From Rubrobacter sp. (lineage in GTDB: Bacteria; Actinomycetota; Rubrobacteria; Rubrobacterales; Rubrobacteraceae), in the NCBI GenBank assembly GCA_016781635.1, contig JADDPY010000215.1, forward strand, positions 1-6,380: 6,380 nt of DNA. Direction: 5' to 3'. The notes beneath the pieces were generated by a model, which had not been told where the DNA came from, did no database searches, and saw only the letters and a list, made by a program, of their open reading frames with translations. Below are positions 1 to 5,104 of the stretch, one piece after another. Position 1 is the first letter of the stretch. The number at the start of each line of letters is the position of its first letter. Both the position numbers and the translations under genes were made by a program.

Positions 1-1
1 T

Positions 2-223
2 TTGGTTCAGGGCGCCCACTACCTGCTCGGCCCCTTCGCCTCGGACTCGGACCTCAAGCGCCACGGGGAGAAGATAGCGGGCAGGGGCGGCAAGAACGCC
101 AAGAGGAGGGCCGTGGTGGCCGTGGCAAGGAAGCTCTCGGTGCTGCTGCATCGCCTGTGGGTCACCGGCGAGGCCTACGAGCCGCTGTACAACGCTAGCA
201 GGACGAGGAGCGGGCCCGCGTAG
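2..223 (+). CDS. IS110-family transposase, C-terminal fragment (cut by window edge)
   Basis: About 73 residues of the C-terminal Transposase_20-type (IS116/IS110/IS902) region. The diagnostic stretch is RGGKNAKRRAVVAVARKL followed by SVLLHRLWVTGEAYEPLYN, which I recognise from IS110-family transposases; the upstream GAHYLLGPFASDSDLKRHG also fits. IS110 enzymes combine an N-terminal RuvC-like DEDD domain with a C-terminal catalytic serine and are guided by an element-encoded bridge RNA. Neither the DEDD residues nor the catalytic serine can be assessed, because they should lie before this piece. The TTG at position 2 is simply where the window opens, not a believable start. The frame ends in TAG. 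Whether the element is intact outside the window cannot be judged. Confidence 0.88.
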   Translation: MVQGAHYLLGPFASDSDLKRHGEKIAGRGGKNAKRRAVVAVARKLSVLLHRLWVTGEAYEPLYNASRTRSGPA

Positions 224-275
224 GACCGAGGGCGACGAGTGGAAGGAGGCGGAACGCTGGCGAGCTGACCGCGGC

Positions 276-297
276 GTGCGGGGTGAACCCGACGCAC
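276..297 (+). repeat. Hairpin in the IS right-end region
   Basis: GTGCG (276-280), GGG (281-283), loop TGAA (284-287), CCC (288-290), bulge GA (291-292), CGCAC (293-297). Eight base pairs with a tetraloop; it could be a stem of the element's non-coding RNA. Confidence 0.5.
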
Positions 298-524
298 GGT
301 ACCCGACCGCCCCGGGTTCCGGCGACTGCGCAGACCGACTTGGCCTCCTTCGGGAGAGACCGCTCGTGAGATAGCAGCGCCGGCCTTGGGGTACGGATCC
401 CATCATGCACCCGGTCCAGATGAGGCGACCGACGAGAGAGTGCGAATGGAAGCGCGGCGGCGGGGTACCGGGCGGAGAGGATGCAGCCTAGCGCCATGGC
501 CGCCACGTCGGCCTTGACAGAATG

Positions 525-542
525 TGCCTTCTCATGGAAGCA
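525..542 (+). repeat. Terminal hairpin near the IS right end
   Basis: TGC (525-527), bulged C, TTC (529-531), loop TCATG, GAA (537-539), GCA (540-542). It sits just after a TTGACA at 514-519. Its place near the end of the non-coding segment suggests a subterminal recognition structure of the element; the stem is short, so the evidence is modest. Confidence 0.4.
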
Positions 543-616
543 GGTCTGAGGCCCCTCGTTGCGTTTCTGCCATCCTCCGCTGCAACCATGCGTTGCGCTA
601 TTGTTGACCTAGTTTG

Positions 617-835
617 GTATTAGGGCTGAGGGCGGGGGAGATGGTGGGGAGGTCCGCCCTCGAGGCGTACCGGAGGCTCCGAGGGTGGCCGAGAACTTGC
701 GCCGAGCGCTCTCGGGGGAGGCGTTCACGTCGGCCGTGGAGGTCGCGGGGACGGCCTTCGAGTGCTCCTATCATCCCCTGCGCGACGCCGCAGGCGCCGT
801 GGTCGGCGCGTCCGGGGTGGCCGCAGTCGGCATGA
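617..835 (+). pseudogene. PAS sensor-domain fragment with a one-base frameshift
   Basis: Two overlapping frames join into one PAS domain. The first reads LGLRAGEMVGRSALEAYR up to about 673; the second resumes at 676 as APRVAENLRRALSGEAFTSA and continues through VEVAGTAFECSYHPLRD to GVSGVAA-like residues. Between them only AG is present (674-675) where a full codon is expected, so a single-base deletion explains the shift; restoring a G gives YREAPRVAEN. This is the pattern of PAS domains in Rubrobacter histidine kinases and GGDEF or other signalling proteins. It has no start, no other domain and no RBS, and an in-frame stop lies just upstream at 605-607. The fragment is therefore dead. What the parent protein did cannot be told from one PAS domain. 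Confidence 0.75.
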
Positions 836-1102
836 CGTCCAACCACTCTTCAACCGGATTCGGTATTAGTCATCGAAGCCGCTGAAGCCGCCTGCAAGGA
901 AGTAGGGCTCCAGGCCTACGCTCTCCCCAGCGGGGCAGGCCACGACGGCATGCAACTCAAGGAGCTTTGCCCAATTGGCATGATCTTTGTTCGATCCAAG
1001 GACGGCATAAGCCACAACCCTGCCGAGTGGAGCTCCAAGGAGGATTGGGCCGCCGGGACGGAGGTCCTGTACCGGACGCTGCTCAGGCTGGCGGGCCGGT
1101 AG
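836..1102 (+). pseudogene. M20-family amidohydrolase (N-carbamoyl-amino-acid/allantoate type), C-terminal remnant
   Basis: The open frame holds about 88 residues with no ATG, GTG or TTG start near its beginning; a stop lies at 833-835. The C-terminal signature of the hydantoinase/carbamoylase amidase family is clear: [20 protein letters not shown], then [20 protein letters not shown], then a final helix [14 protein letters not shown]. The GAGHD segment and the late SHNPAEW histidine are conserved metal/substrate-site regions of the family. These enzymes hydrolyse N-carbamoyl amino acids, allantoate or ureidoglycolate and are normally around 400 residues, so roughly 80% is missing, including most metal ligands. 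It converges on the DUF1028 gene with only 7 nt between the two stop codons, both of which lie in a small palindrome, TAGCG-AAG-CGCTA (1100-1112). Exact substrate class is not resolvable. Confidence 0.85.
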
Positions 1103-1109
1103 CGAAGCG

Positions 1110-1823
1110 CTAGTCCTGCAGGATGCCCTTCGCGCGCATCTCTTTGAGGTCGTAGCTGCCTGCGGGGTTCTCCTTCGTAGGCATCACCGAGGTGAGGGGA
1201 AGGAGGTCTTCCTGGGCGACCCCGTAGATCCTGCGCAGCTCGGGTACCGGGTCGGCGTGATCGTCGACCCGCAGGTCTAGGAGCGGATAGTCCTCCTTCT
1301 CCACGACGAGTAACGCAGCCGACTGGCGCCCGCGCTTGTCCCCACCGGCGTCCTGCCCGACTTGGAGGGCGGACAGCAGACGCTCGGCGAGGGGAGTTCC
1401 CTCCTCCGAACCTTGGAAGCTCTCCTTCATGGCCTGCAGCGTTTCTTCGCCCACCAGCATGTTCCCCGCCACGGCGAAGTTCTTTCCGGTTAGGTGCCCG
1501 CGCCAGGTGTCCGACTCCTCACCCGTGTGTGCGGCGGCGTTGCCCTGCCCGTCCACCACGGCGAACTGGCGTTTCGCCGGGTCCGGGTCCCGCTCGAGGA
1601 GGGCGTTCACCGCCTCCTCAGCCGTCTTGCCCTCGGAGAGCAGGTCGAGGCCCCAGATTCCCAGGTAGGGATTCACGAAGGACTGGGTGGCGACGGCGCC
1701 CACCCCCGCCCGGGCGAAGGGGCATAGCATCCCAACCGCCGGCACTGCGGTGGAGACGGCGACCCCGAACTGTCCTGTCCTCTCGCAGCGCGCAGTGATG
1801 GAGAAGGTGTTGAGCTTGACCAT
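1110..1823 (-). CDS. DUF1028 family protein (Ntn-hydrolase-like)
   Basis: A 237-residue protein that spans the whole DUF1028 domain. Family hallmarks in order: NTFSITAR (5-12), VAVSTAVPAVG (21-31), ARAGVGAVATQSF (37-49), LLSEGKTAEEA (61-71), HTGEESDTWRGHLTG (99-113), AVAGNMLVG (117-125), GGDKRGRQSAALLVV (160-174) and LDLRVDDHADPVPELRR (182-198). The family is placed with the N-terminal-nucleophile hydrolase fold, but its reaction is not known to me. The conserved Thr6 would be the obvious nucleophile candidate, yet it is not directly after Met1. I chose the ATG at 1823 because AAAGGGGG lies just upstream and homology begins there; a longer frame to 1946 only runs through the small membrane gene. 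Its start is 14 nt after that gene's stop, so it is the last gene of the symporter operon. Confidence 0.88.
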   Translation of the reverse strand: MVKLNTFSITARCERTGQFGVAVSTAVPAVGMLCPFARAGVGAVATQSFVNPYLGIWGLDLLSEGKTAEEAVNALLERDPDPAKRQFAVVDGQGNAAAHTGEESDTWRGHLTGKNFAVAGNMLVGEETLQAMKESFQGSEEGTPLAERLLSALQVGQDAGGDKRGRQSAALLVVEKEDYPLLDLRVDDHADPVPELRRIYGVAQEDLLPLTSVMPTKENPAGSYDLKEMRAKGILQD

Positions 1824-1837
1824 GCCGCGAGCCCCCT

Positions 1838-1960
1838 TTACCAAATCTGCTTGCTCCTGAATTCGTAGATGAAGTACCCTACCAGCAACACCAACAGGAG
1901 AATAGAACCCACAACGCCCGCCAGCACCACGAGTGTGAACAGCCATTCAGAGATGATCAT
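1838..1960 (-). CDS. Small single-span membrane protein (40 aa), putative symporter accessory protein
   Basis: The sequence begins MIISEWLFTLVV and continues as one strongly hydrophobic segment (about residues 6-32: leucine, valine, glycine, isoleucine), then ends in a charged tail, YEFRSKQIW. This predicts one membrane span with a positively charged cytoplasmic C-terminus. The ATG overlaps the symporter stop as ATGA (four bases), and GGTGAGG lies a few bases before it inside the symporter gene, the usual arrangement for translational coupling. DUF1028 follows 14 nt later. I do not recognise the family. Several sodium:solute symporters are known with small membrane partners encoded beside them (for example YjcH with ActP, YhdT with PanF), so an accessory role is a reasonable inference. 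The coding case rests on spacing, RBS, hydrophobicity and a filled intergenic gap. Confidence 0.72.
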   Translation of the reverse strand: MIISEWLFTLVVLAGVVGSILLLVLLVGYFIYEFRSKQIW

Positions 1961-3381
1961 TCCGCCTCACCTGCCCCGCGCCTGCCGTAGTTGTGGAGGA
2001 TGCTCCAATCGTATGACGAGCGGGTCATCAAGCTCAACCCCAGACACAGTACCAAAGATACCCATCCGCTGGCGATGATGCCCTGGATGGGTCCGACGGT
2101 GAAATAGACGACGTAACCCACTATGGGGGAGACAATGCCGGCGCACAATGCCGCTGTGGACGTCATCCGCCTCCAGAACAGTCCCAGGGCGATGGGGTAG
2201 ATGAACGCGGCGTTGATCACCCCTATAAAGATCAGCATCTGCAGCATGGAGGTGAACTGGGGCAGCGTAAGTAGTAAGGCGATGACGCCTACGATCACCG
2301 TGATAATCGTCCCGTACCGTCTCTGCTCTCGCTCGCGGAGGTTCGGTCTGAAGCGGGGGACAAGGTCGTTGAGTATGACAGAGGAGAACGCGTTCAGCGA
2401 GGCGGCCGCAGTGGAGAGAATAGCCGACCAGACCACGACCAGAAACATGTAGTTTGCGAAGCCGCCGCCGAACTGCTGGGCGACCTGGGGTGCCACCTGG
2501 TTCACCTGCTCGGGCTTGATTCCCTCGGCCAGCGCGACGAACGCGAGGGTGCTGACCGCGATGGGCACAAAAGCCCACCCAATGCCCGAGATTATGAACG
2601 TAGGGGTGAGGCGGTCCCTCCGGATCGCGTAGGCCCTCTGCCAGAACGTGTTATCCATAAACACCTCGCCTATCCCCAGCATCGCCCCGCCGAACAGAAA
2701 CAGGAGGCCAGCCGGGAGCGTCAGGTCCAGCAATTCGGGGGAGTTGTTCAGCATGCCCTGATATACGTTTGAGGCCCCCTGGCTGAAGAAAACGTAGGGC
2801 ACGACCCCGGCCACGGCTATGAGGATCAGGACGATCTGGAAGAAGGCAACTCCGGTGACGGACTGGAAGCCGCCCAGCATGCTGTACGCGATCACGATCG
2901 CGAAGCTAAGCACGACGGCCAGCAAGTAGGGGATGCCAAACACCTGCTCGAGTATGACCCCGCCGCCGATTCCCTGGGTGATGAGGATCCCGAAAACGTA
3001 GATCAGGAGGAAGACCAGGAACACGACGTAGTTCAGGTTGCCGAAGCGGGCCATGTAGAAGTCGCCGACCGTACGGCCATGGGGGATCACTTCATGGATG
3101 CGCTTGGCCAAGGGGGCGAAGAGCATTACGGCGATGCCGCCCAGAAAACCGTACCCGATTGCCCCCAGAATCCCCATGGTGTACGCGGCCTCCGGGGCCG
3201 CGAGCGTGGTGTTCCCGGTGATCCAGAAGGCGAGGAGCGAGGCCGAACCGAAAGCCACGCCGAGCTTGCCCGTACCGAGGATGAATTGATCCGCCGTCTT
3301 CACCGCGCGGGAGAGGTAGTAGCCGACGGCGATGAAGAGCACCCCCAATCCCAATATGATCGCTATGTTTACCGCGAGCAT
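1957..3381 (-). CDS. Sodium:solute symporter (SSS family)
   Basis: A 474-residue integral membrane transporter with about 12-13 hydrophobic segments; SSS members commonly have 13 helices and import an organic solute with Na+. Recognisable family features: an interrupted first core helix around SLLAFWITGNTTLAAPEAAY (48-67), the TVGDFYMARFG loop (104-114), MLGGFQSVTGVAFFQ (168-182), the DNTFWQRAYAIR motif (243-254) and the Na2-site helix SAILSTAAASLNAFSS (319-334), followed by ILNDL. I prefer ATG at 3381, which has GGAGG nine bases upstream; a TTG two codons earlier would be only three bases from that site. It is flanked on both sides by tiny membrane-protein genes and followed by DUF1028. The substrate is not readable; the amide/ureide hydrolase remnants nearby make a ureide, amide or related compound plausible. 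It appears intact. Confidence 0.92.
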   Translation of the reverse strand: MLAVNIAIILGLGVLFIAVGYYLSRAVKTADQFILGTGKLGVAFGSASLLAFWITGNTTLAAPEAAYTMGILGAIGYGFLGGIAVMLFAPLAKRIHEVIPHGRTVGDFYMARFGNLNYVVFLVFLLIYVFGILITQGIGGGVILEQVFGIPYLLAVVLSFAIVIAYSMLGGFQSVTGVAFFQIVLILIAVAGVVPYVFFSQGASNVYQGMLNNSPELLDLTLPAGLLFLFGGAMLGIGEVFMDNTFWQRAYAIRRDRLTPTFIISGIGWAFVPIAVSTLAFVALAEGIKPEQVNQVAPQVAQQFGGGFANYMFLVVVWSAILSTAAASLNAFSSVILNDLVPRFRPNLREREQRRYGTIITVIVGVIALLLTLPQFTSMLQMLIFIGVINAAFIYPIALGLFWRRMTSTAALCAGIVSPIVGYVVYFTVGPIQGIIASGWVSLVLCLGLSLMTRSSYDWSILHNYGRRGAGEAE

Positions 3382-3387
3382 CGGCAA

Positions 3388-3498
3388 CTACCTCCGCGGT
3401 TTTTGGTCGTCTCGACCGTACAAACCGATGTAGGGTCCTACCGCTATCAGGGCCAAGACCACTAGTTGGACCACCGCCGCCAAGATCCACGCCGTCAT
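3388..3498 (-). CDS. Small single-span membrane protein (36 aa) leading the symporter operon
   Basis: Sequence starts MTAWILAAVVQLVVLALIAV and continues GPYIGLYGRDDQKPRR. Residues 3-26 form one hydrophobic span; the tail is short and charged. The ATG is preceded by AAAGGGAGGG at a good distance (GGGAGGG, then CGT, then ATG). Its final codons CGG AGG TAG contain the GGAGG used by the symporter, and only 6 nt separate its stop from the symporter ATG, so the two should be translated together. It is the first gene of the operon. I know no exact family name; position and shape fit the idea of small symporter accessory proteins. The alternative is a translated leader peptide that controls symporter translation, but the long clean hydrophobic span argues for a real membrane peptide. 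Confidence 0.7.
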   Translation of the reverse strand: MTAWILAAVVQLVVLALIAVGPYIGLYGRDDQKPRR

Positions 3499-3679
3499 AC
3501 GCCCTCCCTTTTAAACGTTTTGTGTACCTTTCCTCGACAGCTTCGTACCTCTTCCAAGCTATTCCCCCAATCGCCCCTCAGAAGGGGCAGGGTCAACCAT
3601 ACTGCATTATCATCTTATCTCGCATGGTTGGCACGGGCATCACCGGTGGAGACCTCCTCCAGACTCGAGGACGCAAGGA
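3499..3679 (-). promoter_or_regulatory. Leader and probable promoter region of the symporter operon
   Basis: The 181 nt between the amidase remnant's stop and the first operon gene contain no convincing gene. Visible on the minus strand: TTGACC (3596-3591), a 6-bp hairpin at 3573-3588, an A/T-rich GATAAT (3611-3606), and a perfect palindrome AAACGTTT (3513-3520) immediately before the first ribosome binding site. No -35/-10 pair with good spacing and sequence could be picked, so the promoter position is open. The palindrome could be a repressor site. The region would carry regulation if the operon is transcribed independently of the broken upstream amidase. Confidence 0.35.
3573..3588. repeat. 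Perfect 6-bp hairpin in the symporter operon leader
   Basis: GCCCCT (3573-3578), loop CAGA (3579-3582), AGGGGC (3583-3588). There is no T-run on either side, so it is not a standard intrinsic terminator. It may be a leader structure or leftover transcription barrier after the upstream amidase gene. Confidence 0.45.
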
Positions 3680-4306
3680 TCAGCACGCGACGACTTCCTC
3701 GCTCGGCAGCCCAAGCTGCCGGCCCACGGCGAGTACGGCGGCCTCGTTGCCCGGCCTGGCCGCGACCTGCACGGCCCCTTCGGCGGTGGGAACGGCGAGC
3801 GCCGGCCACCCGAGCTCGTTGTACTGGGGCGTATGGCGCAGCAGTCGGCCCCCGACTATGAACTCGTCGCGCTTGTACTCGGCCCTGACCGCCTCCAAGG
3901 CAGGGGCGGCGCCGTCGAGCAGCGGCCCCACGAGGACATCCACACCCTCGACCGCCTCGAGGAACCGGGTGCGCCAGGCCTCCAGGAGCTCTCTGGCCGT
4001 GTCCACGTCGCTGATCGGCAGCGCGAGCTTCCACTGTACGTCCTTGCCATAGCGCTTTGGCTCCTTTTGGTAGCGCTCTGCGTGCACCTCCCAAACCTGC
4101 TGACGGAAGCTCACCCAGTGTTCCTCCGGCAGATCCGGCGTCTCGACATCGACGCCAATGCGGGCCACCTTGAGGGTCCCAACGTCCGGAAGCTGGCCGA
4201 TGTTGAGGACTTGCTGCAGATCCTCTACCCCGGCGGCGAAGTAGCCCACGCTGTCGTAGCATGTTGCCAGCGGGAAGATCCCCTTCGCAAAAGCAATCGT
4301 TGCGCG
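3680..4306 (-). pseudogene. Amidase-signature enzyme, C-terminal remnant
   Basis: Homology starts near 4306 with IAFAKGIFPLATCYDSVGYF and AAGVEDLQQVL, the conserved post-catalytic segment of amidase-signature (AS) enzymes, and runs about 205 residues to the natural C-terminus, where TPQYNELGWPALAVPT and VQVAARPGNEAAVLAVGRQLG are typical. AS enzymes hydrolyse amides with a Lys-cisSer-Ser triad and usually have 450-500 residues. The glycine/serine-rich catalytic region should precede this piece and is absent, so the product cannot be active. The frame stays open to an ATG at 4396, but those extra residues are arginine/serine-rich, unlike amidase, and overlap the antitoxin promoter and gene on the other strand. 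The break falls at the edge of the vapBC segment. It has the same orientation as the symporter operon and was probably its upstream partner. Confidence 0.83.
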
Positions 4307-4370
4307 GGAAGACGAAGGCCGTGTAGACTGTGCGTGTGTTGTACGTAAACGATATCGATAAGGCTTTGGC
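4307..4370 (+). promoter_or_regulatory. Probable vapBC promoter/operator
   Basis: Short gap between the amidase break point and the antitoxin ATG. It contains two small perfect palindromes, TACGTA (4342-4347) and CGATATCG (4350-4357), in an A/T-richer patch, and an AAGG ribosome binding site (4360-4363) seven bases before the ATG. VapB-type antitoxins usually repress their own promoter by binding palindromes here. No strong -35/-10 pair is visible, although TAGACT at 4324-4329 could be a weak -35. Confidence 0.4.
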
Positions 4371-4580
4371 ATGGAAACCGTAAAACTGTCGCCCAAATAC
4401 CAGGTCGTGATACCTCGTTCGGTGCGCGAGGGGATGAAGCTCAGCCCGGGCCAGGAGGTGGCGGTGATCCGCTACCGCGGGAGGATCGAGCTCGTGCCGA
4501 TGTCTCCGGTTCGCGAGATGCGCGGCTTCTTGCGCGGCGTCGATACGGGAGTCGAGCGCGAACCGGATCGGGAGCTGTGA
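4371..4580 (+). CDS. vapB: AbrB-family antitoxin of a VapBC pair
   Basis: 69 residues. Residues 1-46 form a SpoVT/AbrB swapped-hairpin DNA-binding domain: METVKLSPKYQVVIPRSVRE, then LSPGQEVAVIRYRGRIELVP. The C-terminal tail MRGFLRGVDTGVEREPDREL is the acidic/hydrophobic segment that in AbrB-type VapB proteins threads into the PIN toxin groove; I recognise the MRGFL..D..IERE pattern from such pairs. It should neutralise the toxin and repress its own promoter. The start is the ATG with AAGG seven bases before it. Its TGA overlaps the toxin's GTG by four bases (GTGA), ensuring coupled translation and excess antitoxin. The gene is complete and begins right after the truncated amidase. Confidence 0.88.
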   Translation: METVKLSPKYQVVIPRSVREGMKLSPGQEVAVIRYRGRIELVPMSPVREMRGFLRGVDTGVEREPDREL

Positions 4581-4975
4581 CGGAGGGCTCGGGCAGGAAC
4601 GTCGTCGATTCCTCAGGCTGGCTCGAGTACTTCGCCGACGGGCCGAACGCCGACTTCTTCGAGGCGGCCGTCGAGGACGCCTCCTCGCTCGTGGTTCCAA
4701 CAATAAGCATCTACGAGGTGTTCAAGAGGCTGCTTCGGGAGCCCGGCGGCGAGGACGACGCCTTGAGGGTCGTGGCCACGATGCAGCGCGGGCGAATCGT
4801 GGATCTCGACGCCGAAGGGGCGTTGGATGCGGCGAGGACGGCGCACGAGCTGAAGCTGCCGATGGCGGACGCGGTGATCCTCGCGACCGCGCGCGCCTCG
4901 GGGGCGACGCTCTGGACCCAGGACGCGGACTTCGAGGGCATCCCCGGGGTGCGCTACGTCCGCAAGGAGGGCTAG
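4577..4975 (+). CDS. vapC: PIN-domain toxin of a VapBC pair
   Basis: 132 residues covering one PIN domain, the Mg2+-dependent ribonuclease fold of VapC toxins. The acidic residues expected at the active site are present: Asp11 in NVVDSSGWLEYF, Glu47 in TISIYEVFKRLL, Asp98 in LPMADAVILATA, and Asp116/Asp118 in LWTQDADFEGI. The toxin likely cleaves RNA (VapC relatives cut initiator tRNA or rRNA); the target here cannot be inferred. The start is GTG at 4577, overlapping the antitoxin stop. Length and C-terminus (VRYVRKEG) are normal, so the toxin looks functional and its antitoxin is intact. The recombinase gene follows in the same direction after about 130 nt. Confidence 0.88.
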   Translation: MTEGSGRNVVDSSGWLEYFADGPNADFFEAAVEDASSLVVPTISIYEVFKRLLREPGGEDDALRVVATMQRGRIVDLDAEGALDAARTAHELKLPMADAVILATARASGATLWTQDADFEGIPGVRYVRKEG

Positions 4976-5011
4976 CGTGGCGCAGGACGGGGACGCGAAC
5001 CGGGACCGGCA

Positions 5012-5025
5012 CGGGAGCCTTCCCG
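5012..5025 (+). repeat. Hairpin after vapC, weak terminator candidate
   Basis: CGGGA (5012-5016), loop GCCT, TCCCG (5021-5025), followed by a pyrimidine-rich stretch and TATTT (5037-5041). The outer segments GTGGCG (4977-4982) and CGCCAC (5024-5029) could pair as an alternative. There is no uninterrupted T-run, so termination is uncertain. Confidence 0.3.
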
Positions 5026-5036
5026 CCACCCCTCCC

Positions 5037-5053
5037 TATTTAATGGGGAAATA
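5037..5053. repeat. A/T-rich inverted repeat upstream of the recombinase gene
   Basis: TATTT (5037-5041) and AAATA (5049-5053) are complementary around AATGGGG. This is the most A/T-rich patch between vapC and the recombinase and could supply a -10-like element for the recombinase or be a crossover-type site; neither is shown. Confidence 0.3.
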
Positions 5054-5104
5054 AGCGGACCGGGGGCTCGGGGCGCCGAGACGGAGGTCCTGATCGGCGA
5101 GGTA

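Larger units (their letters stand above)
1..545 (+). mobile_element. 3' half of an IS110-family insertion sequence, right boundary approximate
   Basis: The transposase C-terminus is followed by roughly 320 nt without a credible gene and then a short hairpin at 525-542 just after a TTGACA. After about 545 the sequence changes to unrelated remnants. IS110 elements have no classical terminal inverted repeats or target duplications, so the exact edge cannot be read from one copy; 545 is an estimate with an uncertainty of tens of bases. The left end lies outside the window. Confidence 0.6.
224..545 (+). ncRNA. Candidate IS110/IS1111 right-end non-coding RNA region
   Basis: Non-coding stretch after the transposase stop. 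Visible structure: a hairpin at 276-297 (GTGCG stem, inner GGG/CCC stem with a TGAA loop, a two-base GA bulge, closing CGCAC), an 8-base pair of complementary segments CGGTACCC (297-304) and GGGTACCG (463-470), and a terminal hairpin at 525-542. In IS110-type elements a bridge RNA is encoded in a non-coding end; in the IS1111 subgroup it lies downstream of the transposase, which would match this arrangement. No RNA limits, promoter or guide loops can be identified here, and GC-rich DNA folds easily, so this is a suggestion. The reverse-strand open frame across 195-506 has no recognisable features. Confidence 0.3.

Noticed and set aside
195..506. 103-codon reverse-strand frame over the IS right-end region
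   Set aside because: No recognisable motif, and it overlaps the transposase end and hairpins; better explained as non-coding element DNA.
1824..1946. N-terminal extension of the DUF1028 protein to an upstream GTG-type start
   Set aside because: The extra residues show no DUF1028 similarity and overlap the 40-aa membrane protein; the ATG at 1823 has its own strong ribosome binding site.
3592..3624. 10-codon ATG frame (minus strand) in the symporter leader
   Set aside because: No ribosome binding site and no attenuation-type hairpin pair tied to it; too short to support.
3615..4703. Long (362-codon) reverse-strand open frame
   Set aside because: It is extremely arginine-rich and overlaps the amidase remnant, antitoxin and toxin in other frames; the amidase frame and vapBC have clear homology, so this is a GC-rich shadow.
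4977..5054. 25-codon frame starting at GTG right after vapC
   Set aside because: Low-complexity composition, no hydrophobic or recognisable feature, weak start context.
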